64,000 bases of DNA from an uncultured Muribaculaceae bacterium (GCA_944321715.1 CALUMJ010000002.1:1-64000), one strand, 5' to 3'. Positions 35,805 through 45,041 are shown, counted from the stretch's first letter. Made by a program: numbers and translations. The notes: generated by a model from the letters alone, not told the origin.

Positions 35805-36350
35805 ATGAAATTGAAAACAATTATATTGGTCGCCATAATATTCATGGCTCATGACATTTACGCTATGGATAAAAATTCTGGAAACAACTCAGCTATTCAA
35901 CATTTTGGTTGGGGAGCCGATGTCGGTAGCACTATAGATATAGCAAGTAATGATATGTCTTCAATTGATATTGATGCTTATTTTGGTTACAAAAATAACT
36001 TTTTCAGAATCATAGGAGTAGGGGCTGGCATAAAAAGTGCGATAGGAAACAGTTACACATTTATCCCTGTTTATGCTATTTTGCGTACTAATTTTACCCA
36101 AAGGCCAACGCTATGTTTTATGGATTTGAAATTAGGCTACTCATTCAACACTTTAAAAGAGGATGCGACCCAAAACTCGTTCATGGGAAGTGTTGGACTG
36201 GGATTTAACCTGTATTCGAGACGAGAATTTAAGTCGCACTTAATTTTGGCATACACATTCATGAATACAGACAGCTATTACACTGGCAATGTTTATAATG
36301 AAATAAATAATTACAGTGGGATGTCGGTAAAAATAGGCATAAGTTTTTAA
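35805..36350 (+). CDS. Exported small beta-barrel-like outer membrane protein, unknown function
   Basis: 181 residues from the ATG at 35805. The N-terminus (MKLKTIILVAIIFMAHDIYA) is a signal peptide. The mature part is built of alternating polar/hydrophobic strands (IDIDAYFGYKNNFFRIIGVG, FMDLKLGYSFNTL, GSVGLGFNLYSRREFKSHLI) and ends MSVKIGISF with a C-terminal Phe, as in outer membrane barrels. It resembles the general eight-strand porin-like fold of Bacteroidota but no specific family is recognised. It is transcribed divergently from the leucine operon. Confidence 0.6.
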   Translation: MKLKTIILVAIIFMAHDIYAMDKNSGNNSAIQHFGWGADVGSTIDIASNDMSSIDIDAYFGYKNNFFRIIGVGAGIKSAIGNSYTFIPVYAILRTNFTQRPTLCFMDLKLGYSFNTLKEDATQNSFMGSVGLGFNLYSRREFKSHLILAYTFMNTDSYYTGNVYNEINNYSGMSVKIGISF

Positions 36351-36871
36351 ACAAAAGCGTCATCCTGATAATAACAGCCCCCAAATACAGATATGTAGTA
36401 AATGCGATAATAAAGACTTAGCCTTACGAGATGGCAGCAATACATTTGCTCGTATATAATAAAGGCAATCGGTAAAAAGACGAAAGAAATACAAAAACCT
36501 TATAAATTACTTTCTGCGTCGGCAAACACAGTTGGCTATGGAGTGCGGACATTTTTAGATGAATCAGGAACCGCAATCAACAATCTTTCATTTGACGTAT
36601 TTATGTACATGCGACTAAGACAAAAGCAACATGACAGCAGTAATCACCATTTATCTTTATAAAGGCTCAGCCCAATATTACCAAGAAGCTATTGTGAAAA
36701 CGGTTACAGGTTCTAACCAGCTTCCAGCAATGTATTGATGAAATTGATTAGCATAAAGAGGGTACAAGAAAACCGTGACCCATATGTCACATAATTGGCA
36801 TTATGTTAAATAAAGAATTGATATAATTAGAGAAACGCCTCCCCCCCCCCCTATTTTTTGTGACAGATAAA
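36351..36871. other. Gap with possible decayed coding remnant and a C11 tract
   Basis: About 520 bp without a supported gene. A plus-strand stretch at about 36407-36662 is open (for example NTVGYGVRTFLDESG and NNLSFDVFMYMRLRQK) but has no ATG at its head, and I do not recognise it. It may be the remains of an outer-membrane-type gene. A run of eleven C lies at 36841-36851. Confidence 0.4.
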
Positions 36872-36874
36872 ACA

Positions 36875-36911
36875 ACACGTCCAACATGTAACCACTATAT
36901 GTTGGACGTGT
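36875..36911 (-). terminator. Rho-independent terminator of the GNAT gene
   Basis: Perfect 13-bp arms ACACGTCCAACAT / ATGTTGGACGTGT. On the minus strand it is followed by TGTTTTATC and lies 18 bp beyond the stop of the acetyltransferase. Confidence 0.8.
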
Positions 36912-36929
36912 ACATATATCTGGACTGAA

Positions 36930-37433
36930 TTACTTTAGCAGTAGCTCAAAATCACAGACATCCAATTTCTGGCCGAATTTTGTTCCGACTTTCTCAAAAT
37001 GAGAAACTTTTTTGAACCCAAACTTTTGATGGAAACGTATGCTATTATGATTATCACCAGTAATACAAGCAATCAATGCATAGTATCCCATTCTTTTACA
37101 TTCAGATACCAATTCTTGCATAAGGGCAGACCCTATTCCTTTGGATTGATACGTACTTGAACAATATATAGTCGTTTCTACAGTTTCGTTATATGCTGCA
37201 CGTTCTTTCCATTTATGAGCATAGCAGTACCCTATAACACAGTCATTTTCTGTTTCATAAACAAAAAACGGGAAAACAGAAGAAATGTCATGAATACGGC
37301 ATTCCATTTCTTCAACTGATACTGGGCAAATTTCAAAGCTTATAGTAGTATTAACAACGTATTCATTATATATACGTGCTACAGCCGCTGCATCTGCCAG
37401 CCTTACGGATCTGACTCGACCTTTAATTGCCAT
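36930..37433 (-). CDS. GNAT family N-acetyltransferase (PAT-like)
   Basis: 167 residues. The fold is that of phosphinothricin/methionine-sulfone N-acetyltransferases: VRLADAAAVARIYNEYVVNT, TTISFEICPVSVEEMECRI, the acetyl-CoA-binding loop STYQSKGIGSALMQELVSEC, and CITGDNHNSIRFHQKFGFKK. The natural substrate is unknown. It is the last gene of the pyrK-pyrD operon, its start overlapping the pyrD stop by one base. Confidence 0.88.
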   Translation of the reverse strand: MAIKGRVRSVRLADAAAVARIYNEYVVNTTISFEICPVSVEEMECRIHDISSVFPFFVYETENDCVIGYCYAHKWKERAAYNETVETTIYCSSTYQSKGIGSALMQELVSECKRMGYYALIACITGDNHNSIRFHQKFGFKKVSHFEKVGTKFGQKLDVCDFELLLK

Positions 37434-38341
37434 TACAACATTCCACCTATCAAATCGTTAACGTCATCAATGTTATGCCTAAGCATATAATCATTTATAT
37501 ATTCTATTATTTTTATAGTGACCGTCGGGTCAATAAAATTAGCAGTTCCTACCTGTATCGCAGATGCTCCAGCCAGCAAAAACTCAATAGCATCACGCCC
37601 ATTCATTATACCACCTAACCCTATTACGGGAATATTTACAGCGTGCGCTGTTTGCCAGACCATTCTTACTGCAATTGGACGTATGCAAGCTCCCGACAAT
37701 CCTCCTGTAATTGTTGAAAGGTATGGCTTACGCGTTTCCACATTAATCGCCATGCCTAAGAAAGTATTAGTTAATGACACAGCATCGGCTCCTACAGCTT
37801 CCACAGCCTTGGCGATTTCGGTGATGTCTGTCACATTTGGCGACAACTTTACTATGATTGTTTTGTGGTATGCTGCACGTACCGCGCTTACAACCGTTTC
37901 AGCCCCTGTACATGTCGTGCCGAAAGCCATTCCTCCTTGTTTTACATTCGGGCAAGAAATATTGATTTCGACTGCATTGACGTTTTCAACATCGTTCAAC
38001 TTTTCACAGACAGCGACGTAATCAGCCACCGTACTACCAGATACATTAACAACTATCTGAGTGTCGATGTGCTTAATGCGTGGATATATATTATTGATAA
38101 AATAATCGACACCATGATTTTGCAATCCAACGGCATTCAGCATCCCTGATGGGGTTTCAACCATGCGAGGATAAGGATTGCCTTCGCGATGATTTAATGT
38201 AGTACCCTTTACAACAAAACCTCCTAAGCGAGATAAATCAAAGAAATCGGCAAATTCTTCGCCATAGCCAAAAGTTCCAGAAGCGGTCATCACGGGATTC
38301 TTGAGTTCAAGCCCCCTTATTGATACTTTTAATTTTCCCAT
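37433..38341 (-). CDS. pyrD: Dihydroorotate dehydrogenase, class 1B catalytic subunit
   Basis: 302 residues. It oxidises dihydroorotate to orotate in pyrimidine synthesis with FMN and, through PyrK, NAD. Motifs: [58 protein letters not shown] (catalytic Cys region of class 1B), [20 protein letters not shown], and the FMN-phosphate site [20 protein letters not shown]. It overlaps pyrK by 13 bp, as is usual for this pair. Confidence 0.95.
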   Translation of the reverse strand: MGKLKVSIRGLELKNPVMTASGTFGYGEEFADFFDLSRLGGFVVKGTTLNHREGNPYPRMVETPSGMLNAVGLQNHGVDYFINNIYPRIKHIDTQIVVNVSGSTVADYVAVCEKLNDVENVNAVEINISCPNVKQGGMAFGTTCTGAETVVSAVRAAYHKTIIVKLSPNVTDITEIAKAVEAVGADAVSLTNTFLGMAINVETRKPYLSTITGGLSGACIRPIAVRMVWQTAHAVNIPVIGLGGIMNGRDAIEFLLAGASAIQVGTANFIDPTVTIKIIEYINDYMLRHNIDDVNDLIGGML

Positions 38342-39099
38342 TTTAAGTCATTTGTGTTAAATACCGGACCATTCTTGCATACACACACATTTCCAGCCGA
38401 TACTGTGTCTTCAACACAGCACAAGCATGCACCAATTCCGCAAGCCATCATATTTTCCAGCGAAACTTCGCAATCAATATGTCTCTCACGGGCAATTTTT
38501 GCAACTGCTTTCATCATTGGCAGTGGGCCGCAACATTGTATTAAATCAAAATCGGACTGAAGTATCTTATTTTGTGTCACAAACCCTTTCTCACCCATGC
38601 TGCCATCTTCGGTCGACAAATACAATACACCGTATTTTGCAAATTCGTCGATTAGCAGTAAATCTTCTTTACTTTTTGCTCCAATAAGATACGACACTAA
38701 ACAACCCTGTTCCTTTAGTATCTTACCCAATAATAATAAGGGGGCAACGCCAACACCACCGCCAACGAGCAATATTTTTCCACCTTGCTTTATACTAAAA
38801 CCTTTACCCAAAGGCAACACAAGATTTAAAATATCTCCGCGTTGAACTTGCAGTAAATGATGCGTTCCTTTGCCGGCATCACGCACCAAAATCCATAGTT
38901 CATTACGGAGCTTGTCAACAAAGTTAATCGAAATTGGGCGGCGCAGGTAAGTGTCACGGCAATTAATATACACCTGAACAAATTGCCCTGGTAGCATATC
39001 TGGCATGATTCCGTCAATTGGTGCCAATTTTAGCAAGCCGTATAAATCGCCCATGCGAATGTTATCGACTACTTTGAAATTCTTGACATATTTCTTCAT
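38329..39099 (-). CDS. pyrK: Dihydroorotate dehydrogenase, electron transfer subunit
   Basis: 256 residues. FAD and [2Fe-2S] subunit that passes electrons from PyrD to NAD. It has the FAD-binding [10 protein letters not shown], the NAD-binding [19 protein letters not shown], and a C-terminal iron-sulfur motif with four Cys ([16 protein letters not shown] and a later CVCKNGPVF). First gene of the pyrK-pyrD-GNAT operon, preceded by a good promoter. Confidence 0.95.
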   Translation of the reverse strand: MKKYVKNFKVVDNIRMGDLYGLLKLAPIDGIMPDMLPGQFVQVYINCRDTYLRRPISINFVDKLRNELWILVRDAGKGTHHLLQVQRGDILNLVLPLGKGFSIKQGGKILLVGGGVGVAPLLLLGKILKEQGCLVSYLIGAKSKEDLLLIDEFAKYGVLYLSTEDGSMGEKGFVTQNKILQSDFDLIQCCGPLPMMKAVAKIARERHIDCEVSLENMMACGIGACLCCVEDTVSAGNVCVCKNGPVFNTNDLKWEN

Positions 39100-39117
39100 A
39101 ATATGAAAATTTTAGTA

Positions 39118-39149
39118 CAAAACTACAGAAATAGTTGATTAAAAACAAA
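39118..39149 (-). promoter_or_regulatory. Promoter of the pyrK-pyrD-GNAT operon
   Basis: On the minus strand TTTG (39146-39149), 20 bp, TAGTTTTG (39118-39125). Predicted start near 39111, a leader of about 12 nt. Confidence 0.7.
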
Positions 39150-39166
39150 CCGTATTGAATATTTGC

Positions 39167-39703
39167 TTATTGACTGCTTGGTACAAATGATTCAAAACTA
39201 TTGTCGGAATAAAAAACCATTACATTGACGATTCGTTTGTCCGTCGAAACTGATTTTTTTTGTTGCTGGAACCGGTTTACTTCCCTAATCACCGTCTCAA
39301 ATGTTTGAGCTTCATTTTCCTTGCCATCGCTACCCATGCCATCTTCATTGGCATCAAGCTCATCCGACAGGTTATCATCGAAAACTATACGATTGGGTCG
39401 CTCATTTTCCTCAGGAGCAGCAGTTTCGTCTTCAAACCATTTAGACTGCGTTTCAGATATTTGCATATCGTCGCTTGTTTCTGATTGTAAAATCATTGGC
39501 TTTTCTCCAAACATCAACCACATAATTGACAAATTGGGGTATGCTGCATGAATTTTAGATATAACCTCGTTGCTTATTTTTTTATTTCTGCCATTGAGCA
39601 ACTGAGAAACGGTAGGTCGAGGTATGTCACATTTATCTGCAAATTGAGAATTTGCAATATTGTTCTCTTCCAAGAAATATTTTATCCGCGCTACAATATC
39701 CAT
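39167..39703 (-). CDS. XRE-family transcriptional regulator
   Basis: 178 residues. The N-terminal 60 residues form a Cro/CI-type helix-turn-helix: RIKYFLEENNIANSQFADKC, then DIPRPTVSQLLNGRNKKISN, where the recognition helix lies. The WLMFGEKPM after it is typical of Bacteroidota regulators of this group. The remainder is acidic and low in complexity (about residues 75 to 145), followed by a short C-terminal segment with NVMVFYSDNSFESFVPS. No known ligand domain. Palindromes over its own promoter suggest autoregulation. Confidence 0.85.
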   Translation of the reverse strand: MDIVARIKYFLEENNIANSQFADKCDIPRPTVSQLLNGRNKKISNEVISKIHAAYPNLSIMWLMFGEKPMILQSETSDDMQISETQSKWFEDETAAPEENERPNRIVFDDNLSDELDANEDGMGSDGKENEAQTFETVIREVNRFQQQKKSVSTDKRIVNVMVFYSDNSFESFVPSSQ

Positions 39704-39730
39704 ACTGTTTACAAAAACAAATAACAGTGA

Positions 39731-39771
39731 TTTGCAAATGTACGAAACTTCATCGAGATACGCAAATTTGC
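39731..39771 (-). promoter_or_regulatory. Promoter of the XRE gene with overlapping palindromes
   Basis: On the minus strand TTTG (39763-39766), 20 bp, TACATTTG (39735-39742). TTTGCAAA (39731-39738) overlaps the -7 box and GCAAATTTGC (39762-39771) overlaps the -33 box. Each is a perfect palindrome sharing the TTTGC/GCAAA half-sites, which fits binding of a dimeric XRE repressor. Confidence 0.6.
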
Positions 39772-40325
39772 ATTTTTAAATTGATATGCAAACACAAATC
39801 AAGATGCCAACCCATTCAAAAGGCTGTTCGCGAAAGAATAAAGCAAAACTATAGATACTACAATATAATAATCTGAATTACAACTATTAAATCTTCGAAA
39901 TATACACTATTAATACAAACAACTCGCAACCCACGCCACACCCTTGCGCTTTGCAATACATAATATGTATAAATATTTAATATACAGATAATTATACACT
40001 GTGTTAATAAAGGCAAATGTAGTGTAATTTACATTTGTTGTCGCATTTTGCATTGTGTGCGATATTAAACTAATTCTTGCTTTGTTCAAAATGGCCTGAA
40101 TCTCACAACCGCAATATTTGCATTGCCAAACCATGAAATACACCAATAGTTCGCAATTGGGAATTGGTATATTTACCATGTCCGATTTTTTTCTTGGACT
40201 TGTGGTAGATATACCATCCACCTTCCAGAATGATTTCGTTTATCCACTACCATCACAGTCCTATGTGCGCCAAATCACTTCGATGTTTTGCAACAAACAT
40301 ATTTTGTGATAATTTCCATTTTTAT
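39772..40325. other. Intergenic gap with an imperfect hairpin
   Basis: No convincing gene. TGGTATATTTACCA (40165-40178) pairs with TGGTAGATATACCA (40203-40216) with one G-U, and GTCC (40180-40183) with GGAC (40196-40199) continues the stem across a small bulge. The loop is T-rich. It could be a terminator, a protein site or a small structured RNA. Short open frames here on both strands have no family resemblance. Confidence 0.4.
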
Positions 40326-40358
40326 TTTGTTACATAAAAAGAATTATTACTATTTTTG
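40326..40358 (+). promoter_or_regulatory. Promoter of the ECF sigma factor gene
   Basis: TTTG (40326-40329), 21 bp, TATTTTTG (40351-40358). The ATG is at 40370, so the leader would be only about 5 nt. Confidence 0.5.
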
Positions 40359-40369
40359 AAGAAAAAACT

Positions 40370-40864
40370 ATGTCAGACGACTACGTTACTTCCCAAATAT
40401 TATTATCCCAAACATGGCTGTTTCGTTTTGCTTATAATTTAACATCTGATATTGAAGATGCTAAAGATTTGTTGCAAGAAACGGTCTTGAAAATACTTGA
40501 TAACAAAAAGCGCTTTACACAAGACACCAATTTTAAAGGTTGGTCAAGTGTTATAATGAAAAACATTTTCATTAACCAACAACGTCATGCGCAAAAATTC
40601 AAAACTCCAAGCCATAATGACACTGATGTTCGGACAACAAACGCTCCTCAATTCACTGCTACAGATTTGACACCAGAAACGACTTTTGCAGTAAAAGAAA
40701 TTATAGAAAAAATCAATGGCTGCCCAAATGGGTGTTGCCACTTGTTACGTATGTTTCTCGAAGGGTACTCCTACAAAGAAATAGCAAAAAAATTCTCCTT
40801 ACCTGTTGGAACAGTTAAAAGTCGCATATTCTTGGCAAGAAAATGGCTTAAGTCAATCCTTTGA
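40370..40864 (+). CDS. ECF-type RNA polymerase sigma factor
   Basis: 164 residues. Sigma region 2 is seen in SDIEDAKDLLQETVLKILDN and WSSVIMKNIFINQQRH; region 4 in SYKEIAKKFSLPVGTVKSRI followed by FLARKWLK. There is no FecR-type or other anti-sigma gene next to it; the next gene, 110 bp on, is the polyferredoxin. It may direct that operon or others. The predicted promoter of the Fe-S operon is of the housekeeping type, so control by this sigma is not proven. Confidence 0.9.
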   Translation: MSDDYVTSQILLSQTWLFRFAYNLTSDIEDAKDLLQETVLKILDNKKRFTQDTNFKGWSSVIMKNIFINQQRHAQKFKTPSHNDTDVRTTNAPQFTATDLTPETTFAVKEIIEKINGCPNGCCHLLRMFLEGYSYKEIAKKFSLPVGTVKSRIFLARKWLKSIL

Positions 40865-40942
40865 GGATACAAATAATACTGTAAATGTAAAAATGGTATA
40901 ACAATCTGTGATATGTATAATATTCGGTGCTTTTACAGTTAT

Positions 40943-40950
40943 TAATTTTG
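40943..40950 (+). promoter_or_regulatory. -7 box upstream of the Fe-S operon
   Basis: TAATTTTG matches TAnnTTTG and lies 25 bp before the ATG of the polyferredoxin gene. No exact TTTG at -33. Confidence 0.45.
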
Positions 40951-40975
40951 CAATATTAGATAAAACTAATTTACT

Positions 40976-42463
40976 ATGTTAAAGAAAATCCGGTTAACGC
41001 TTGCTATTTTGTTTTTTGCAGCCATTATATTGCTGTTTCTCGATTTTACAGGAAGCATACATGCACTGTTCGGCTGGATGGCAAAAATTCAGTTCCTACC
41101 AGCATTGCTTGCTTTAAATGTAGGTGTAGTAGTTGCATTAGTGGTTCTGACACTTGTTTTAGGACGCATATATTGCTCTGTTATATGCCCACTTGGTGTC
41201 ATGCAGGATGTAATTTCATGGATTAACTCCCGCAAGAAAAACAAACGTCGCCGTTTCAGCTACTCTCCTGCGAAAAATTGGTTACGATATTCTGTTCTTG
41301 CTTTATTTGCAATAGCCCTAATTGCAGGGGTCACCTCCATTGCCGCACTTATTGCACCATATAGTGCTTTTGGTCGAATTGCCAACAACTTGTTTGCCCC
41401 TATTTATGGTTGGGGCAACAACATATTGGCTTATTTTGCCGAGCGAGCCGATAGTTATGCATTTTACCAAACAGACGTATGGCTAAAGAGTTTACCAACA
41501 TTAATCATTGCAGTAATAACATTTTTGGTGATTGCCACTTTGGCTTGGCGCAATGGGCGTACATACTGCAACACGATTTGCCCAGTTGGCACTGTGTTAG
41601 GTTTCTTATCCAAATATTCTTTATTTAAATTACATATTGATGCCAATAAGTGCCGTAGTTGCAGCCTTTGCTCAAAGCAATGCAAGGCTTCATGCATAGA
41701 CTTTAAGAATCATACAATTGATTATAGCAGATGCGTAGATTGCATGAATTGCATCGATAGTTGTGAATTTGGTGCTATATATTATGGTCGGTCGCCAAAG
41801 AAAAAAGTAAATGTGGCCACCAAAAACACAACCGACACAGCACGACGCACCTTTATTATCTCTACTGTGGCAACAGCAGCAACAGCGACACTTAATGCCC
41901 AAGAGAAAACAGTAGATGGAGGATTGGCCGTAATACAAGATAAAAAGGCTTCACACCGACATACCCACCTTGAACCGCCAGGAGCATTGAGCTTAAAACA
42001 TTTTGCACAGCATTGTACAGCATGTCAATTGTGCGTATCGGTCTGCCCCAACGGTGTGTTGCGTCCTTCAACCGATTTGACAAGATTGATGCAACCGGAA
42101 ATGTCATACGAGCGTGGATATTGTCGGCCTGAATGCAACAAGTGTTCACAAGTTTGCCCGGCAGGGGCAATAACGCCTATAACAGTTGCCGACAAATCGG
42201 CAACACATATCGGTCATGCCGTGTGGATAAGCAAAAATTGTATTCCACTCACAGATGGACAAGAGTGTGGAAACTGTGCCCGTCATTGCCCAGCAGGTGC
42301 CATCATAATGGTTCCTTCCGATTCAAGCAATCCTGACTCACCGAAAATTCCTATCATCAACGAAGAACGTTGTATCGGTTGCGGAGCTTGCGAGAACTTA
42401 TGTCCAGCCCGGCCTTTCAGTGCAATATATGTTGAAGGACACGAAGTACATCACGAACAATAA
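40976..42463 (+). CDS. NapH-like membrane polyferredoxin (4Fe-4S)
   Basis: 495 residues. The first 200 residues hold four or five membrane spans and two C-x3-C-P motifs (YCSVICPLGV and YCNTICPVGT), as in NapH/NosR-type quinol-linked proteins. Next come two cytoplasmic-type cluster motifs (CRSCSLCSKQCKASC and CVDCMNCIDSC). Then a short Tat-like or hydrophobic stretch (ARRTFIISTVATAATATLNA) and a C-terminal ferredoxin region with at least four more motifs (CTACQLCVSVCP, CNKCSQVCP, CGNCARHCP, CIGCGACENLCP). It reads as a NapH-type membrane part fused to a NapG-type ferredoxin part. It probably takes electrons from quinol and hands them to the periplasmic partners encoded next. Confidence 0.85.
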   Translation: MLKKIRLTLAILFFAAIILLFLDFTGSIHALFGWMAKIQFLPALLALNVGVVVALVVLTLVLGRIYCSVICPLGVMQDVISWINSRKKNKRRRFSYSPAKNWLRYSVLALFAIALIAGVTSIAALIAPYSAFGRIANNLFAPIYGWGNNILAYFAERADSYAFYQTDVWLKSLPTLIIAVITFLVIATLAWRNGRTYCNTICPVGTVLGFLSKYSLFKLHIDANKCRSCSLCSKQCKASCIDFKNHTIDYSRCVDCMNCIDSCEFGAIYYGRSPKKKVNVATKNTTDTARRTFIISTVATAATATLNAQEKTVDGGLAVIQDKKASHRHTHLEPPGALSLKHFAQHCTACQLCVSVCPNGVLRPSTDLTRLMQPEMSYERGYCRPECNKCSQVCPAGAITPITVADKSATHIGHAVWISKNCIPLTDGQECGNCARHCPAGAIIMVPSDSSNPDSPKIPIINEERCIGCGACENLCPARPFSAIYVEGHEVHHEQ

Positions 42464-42477
42464 ATCCCAACGATTTT

Positions 42478-43875
42478 ATGGAAAATGACAAAAATATATC
42501 GCGACGCAGATTCCTTAAGACCCTTGGAGCTGCAAGCGCAACAATTACTGCAACAAGCCTCATAGGCTGTAGCAATGAAAACGAAGGGCAAGCCCCTACA
42601 ACTGGTTCTACAGGTGAAATGACCTATCGGACCAACCGCCATACAGGCGACCGGGTATCGCTCCTCGGCTTTGGCATGATGCGCCTACCATCATTAAGTG
42701 GAAGAAGTGCCAGAGAAGGCAATGATGGCATTGACCAAGAAATGGTAAACCAAATGGTTGATTACGCCTTAGAGCATGGCGTAAATTATTTTGACACTTC
42801 TCCGGCCTACTGCCAAGGGATGTCGGAAACAGCTACTGGTATTGCGCTTAGCCGCCACCCTCGCGACAAATATTTTATAGCGACTAAGTTGTCAAATTTT
42901 GCTAAATCTACATGGCCTCGCGAAAAATCAATCGAAATGTATCACAATTCCTTGAAAGCCTTGCAGGTCGATTATATCGATTATATGTTGCTGCATAGTG
43001 TGGGGAATGGAGGTATGGAAGAATTTGAGAACAGATACATCAAAAATGGCATTCTCGAATTTCTGCTCGAAGAACGCACAGCAGGGCGCATTCGCAATTT
43101 GGGCTTCTCGTTTCATGGCGATATTGCAGTATTTGACAATCTTCTTGCACAAAACGACAAATATAAATGGGATTTTGTGCAGATACAAATGAATTATATC
43201 GACTGGGAAAACGCAAAAGACATAAACGAAAGAAATGCGAACGCAAAATATTTGTACGACGAACTCGAAAAGCGCAACATACAGGCTATAATAATGGAGC
43301 CATTGCTTGGCGGTCGCTTATCTAACCTCCCCAACAACATTATGGCTCGCCTGAAGCAACGAGATGCCGAGAAAAGCGTTGCATCGTGGGCTTTCCGTTT
43401 CGCTGGCACATATTCCAATGTGCTAACTGTGCTTAGTGGCATGACTCGAATGGAACATCTACAAGACAATTTGAATACTTATTCGCCATTGCAACCATTA
43501 AGCGAAGACGATATCACATTCTTGCAAGAAACAGCGACATTAATGCTGCAATACCCTACCATTCCTTGTAATGACTGCAAATATTGCATGCCATGTCCGT
43601 ATGGTATTGATATTCCCGCAATATTGCTACACTATAACAAGTGTCTAAACGAGGGCAATGTAATAGCCAACCCGCAAAACGACAAATACCAAGAGGCTCG
43701 GAGAATATATCTTATAGGCTATGACCGCAGTGTTCCCAAACTGCGTCAAGCAAGCCATTGCATAGGATGCAACCAATGTTCTCCGCATTGTCCGCAACGC
43801 ATCAATATACCAAATGAATTGCATAGAATTGATGCTTATGTGGAACAACTAAAACAAAACATTGAATATTCATAA
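42478..43875 (+). CDS. Tat-exported aldo/keto reductase with C-terminal 4Fe-4S motifs
   Basis: 465 residues. The N-terminus SRRRFLKTLGAASATITATS is a twin-arginine signal and continues SLIGCSN, a possible lipoprotein site. The AKR barrel follows, with catalytic-type residues in NYFDTSPAYCQGMSE (Asp, Tyr), FIATKLSNF (Lys) and DYMLLHSVG (His). The C-terminal part has two cluster motifs, CNDCKYCMPCPYGID and CIGCNQCSPHCPQRIN. It therefore combines a reductase domain with ferredoxin-like clusters outside the cytoplasm, where NADPH is not available, so the clusters may supply electrons directly. TatC and TatA are encoded at 58658-59737. Confidence 0.88.
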   Translation: MENDKNISRRRFLKTLGAASATITATSLIGCSNENEGQAPTTGSTGEMTYRTNRHTGDRVSLLGFGMMRLPSLSGRSAREGNDGIDQEMVNQMVDYALEHGVNYFDTSPAYCQGMSETATGIALSRHPRDKYFIATKLSNFAKSTWPREKSIEMYHNSLKALQVDYIDYMLLHSVGNGGMEEFENRYIKNGILEFLLEERTAGRIRNLGFSFHGDIAVFDNLLAQNDKYKWDFVQIQMNYIDWENAKDINERNANAKYLYDELEKRNIQAIIMEPLLGGRLSNLPNNIMARLKQRDAEKSVASWAFRFAGTYSNVLTVLSGMTRMEHLQDNLNTYSPLQPLSEDDITFLQETATLMLQYPTIPCNDCKYCMPCPYGIDIPAILLHYNKCLNEGNVIANPQNDKYQEARRIYLIGYDRSVPKLRQASHCIGCNQCSPHCPQRINIPNELHRIDAYVEQLKQNIEYS

Positions 43876-43891
43876 ATCAAAATAAATTTAT

Positions 43892-44968
43892 ATGAAGCAA
43901 TTTATTCCAACAATAATAGCCAGCGCTGCATTAATCATGGCTTCTACTGCTATTGCACAAACCGTATCTGAAGGGAAGCCAACTCCCGGAATTGATGGGA
44001 ACAAGTATGTGCCTTATGAAGAGCGGACAGGCAATGAATCAATAGTTTATTTCACTCGCGACCTAAGTTCTGAAGGGCTTATCAAAGCATACGAGCAAGT
44101 ATGCGCCAATATTGAAGGTCGTGTTGGCGTAAAATTACATACAGGGGAACAAAATGGGCCAAATATTATACCGCGAGAATGGGTAAAAGACCTGTTGCAG
44201 AAAGATTTACCCAACGCACACATAGTTGAAACGAATACATATTACACAGGTGACAGATATACAACCGAACAGCATCGCGAAACCATAAAAGTGAATGGTT
44301 GGACATTTTGTCCTGTCGATATAATGGATGAAAACGATACAGTAACATTACCGGTAAATGGAGGAAAATGGTTCGATAAAATGTCTGTCGGCAGTCATTT
44401 AGTCGATTATAACTCACTCGTGGTACTCACCCACTTCAAAGGCCACACTCAAGGAGGTTTTGGCGGAAGCAACAAAAACATAGGAATCGGTTGTGCCGAC
44501 GGACGTATTGGCAAAGCGTGGATACACACAACACCCAACCAAGACAATCAATGGGATATAGCTAAAGAAGAATTTATGGAGCGAATGACAGAATCCACAA
44601 AATCAGTTATCGACCACTTTGGGAAGCATATAACTTATATCAACGTAATGCGCAATATGTCAGTTTCTTGTGATTGTGAAGGCGTAAATGCTGCTCCAGT
44701 GGTTACACCGAATGTCGGGATTCTCTCTTCGACCGATATCCTCGCCCTTGACCAAGCCTGCGTTGACCTCGTTTATGCTATGACCGAGGCCGAACACCAC
44801 GATTTGATAGAACGTATCGAAACGCGGCACGGACTTCGCCAATTATCTTATATGAAAGAACTTGGCATGGGAAATGACCGTTATATCCTTATTGACCTCG
44901 ACAATGATGGAAAGCGCATAACTGCGGCTGAAGCTGTTAAAGGCTTAAAACCATTTACACAAGAATAA
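43892..44968 (+). CDS. Exported DUF362 domain protein
   Basis: 358 residues with a signal peptide (IPTIIASAALIMASTAIAQ). DUF362 proteins are of unknown function and often carry or sit beside 4Fe-4S modules. Typical segments: VGVKLHTGEQNGPNIIPREW, HIVETNTYYTGDRYTTEQHR, NSLVVLTHFKGHTQGGFGGS and NIGIGCADGRIGKAW. The last gene of the Fe-S operon, 16 bp after the AKR gene and followed by a strong terminator. Three adjacent genes coding for exported or membrane redox-type proteins suggest one pathway. Confidence 0.85.
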   Translation: MKQFIPTIIASAALIMASTAIAQTVSEGKPTPGIDGNKYVPYEERTGNESIVYFTRDLSSEGLIKAYEQVCANIEGRVGVKLHTGEQNGPNIIPREWVKDLLQKDLPNAHIVETNTYYTGDRYTTEQHRETIKVNGWTFCPVDIMDENDTVTLPVNGGKWFDKMSVGSHLVDYNSLVVLTHFKGHTQGGFGGSNKNIGIGCADGRIGKAWIHTTPNQDNQWDIAKEEFMERMTESTKSVIDHFGKHITYINVMRNMSVSCDCEGVNAAPVVTPNVGILSSTDILALDQACVDLVYAMTEAEHHDLIERIETRHGLRQLSYMKELGMGNDRYILIDLDNDGKRITAAEAVKGLKPFTQE

Positions 44969-44987
44969 GAATACTGCAGCAAAAACA

Positions 44988-45041
44988 AGAAAGGCGAAGA
45001 ACGCCATACAATGCATCAGACTTTCTTCGCCTTTCTGTTTT
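44988..45041 (+). terminator. Terminator of the Fe-S operon
   Basis: AGAAAGGCGAAGAA pairs perfectly with TTCTTCGCCTTTCT (14 bp, 21-nt loop), followed by GTTTT. Confidence 0.8.

Noticed and set aside
39910..40309. Short open frames on both strands (103 and 63 codons) in the gap before the sigma factor
   Set aside because: They overlap each other and the hairpin, have no promoter or family resemblance, and look like chance frames in AT-rich DNA. A CKYCGCEI stretch hinted at a zinc site but one motif is not enough.
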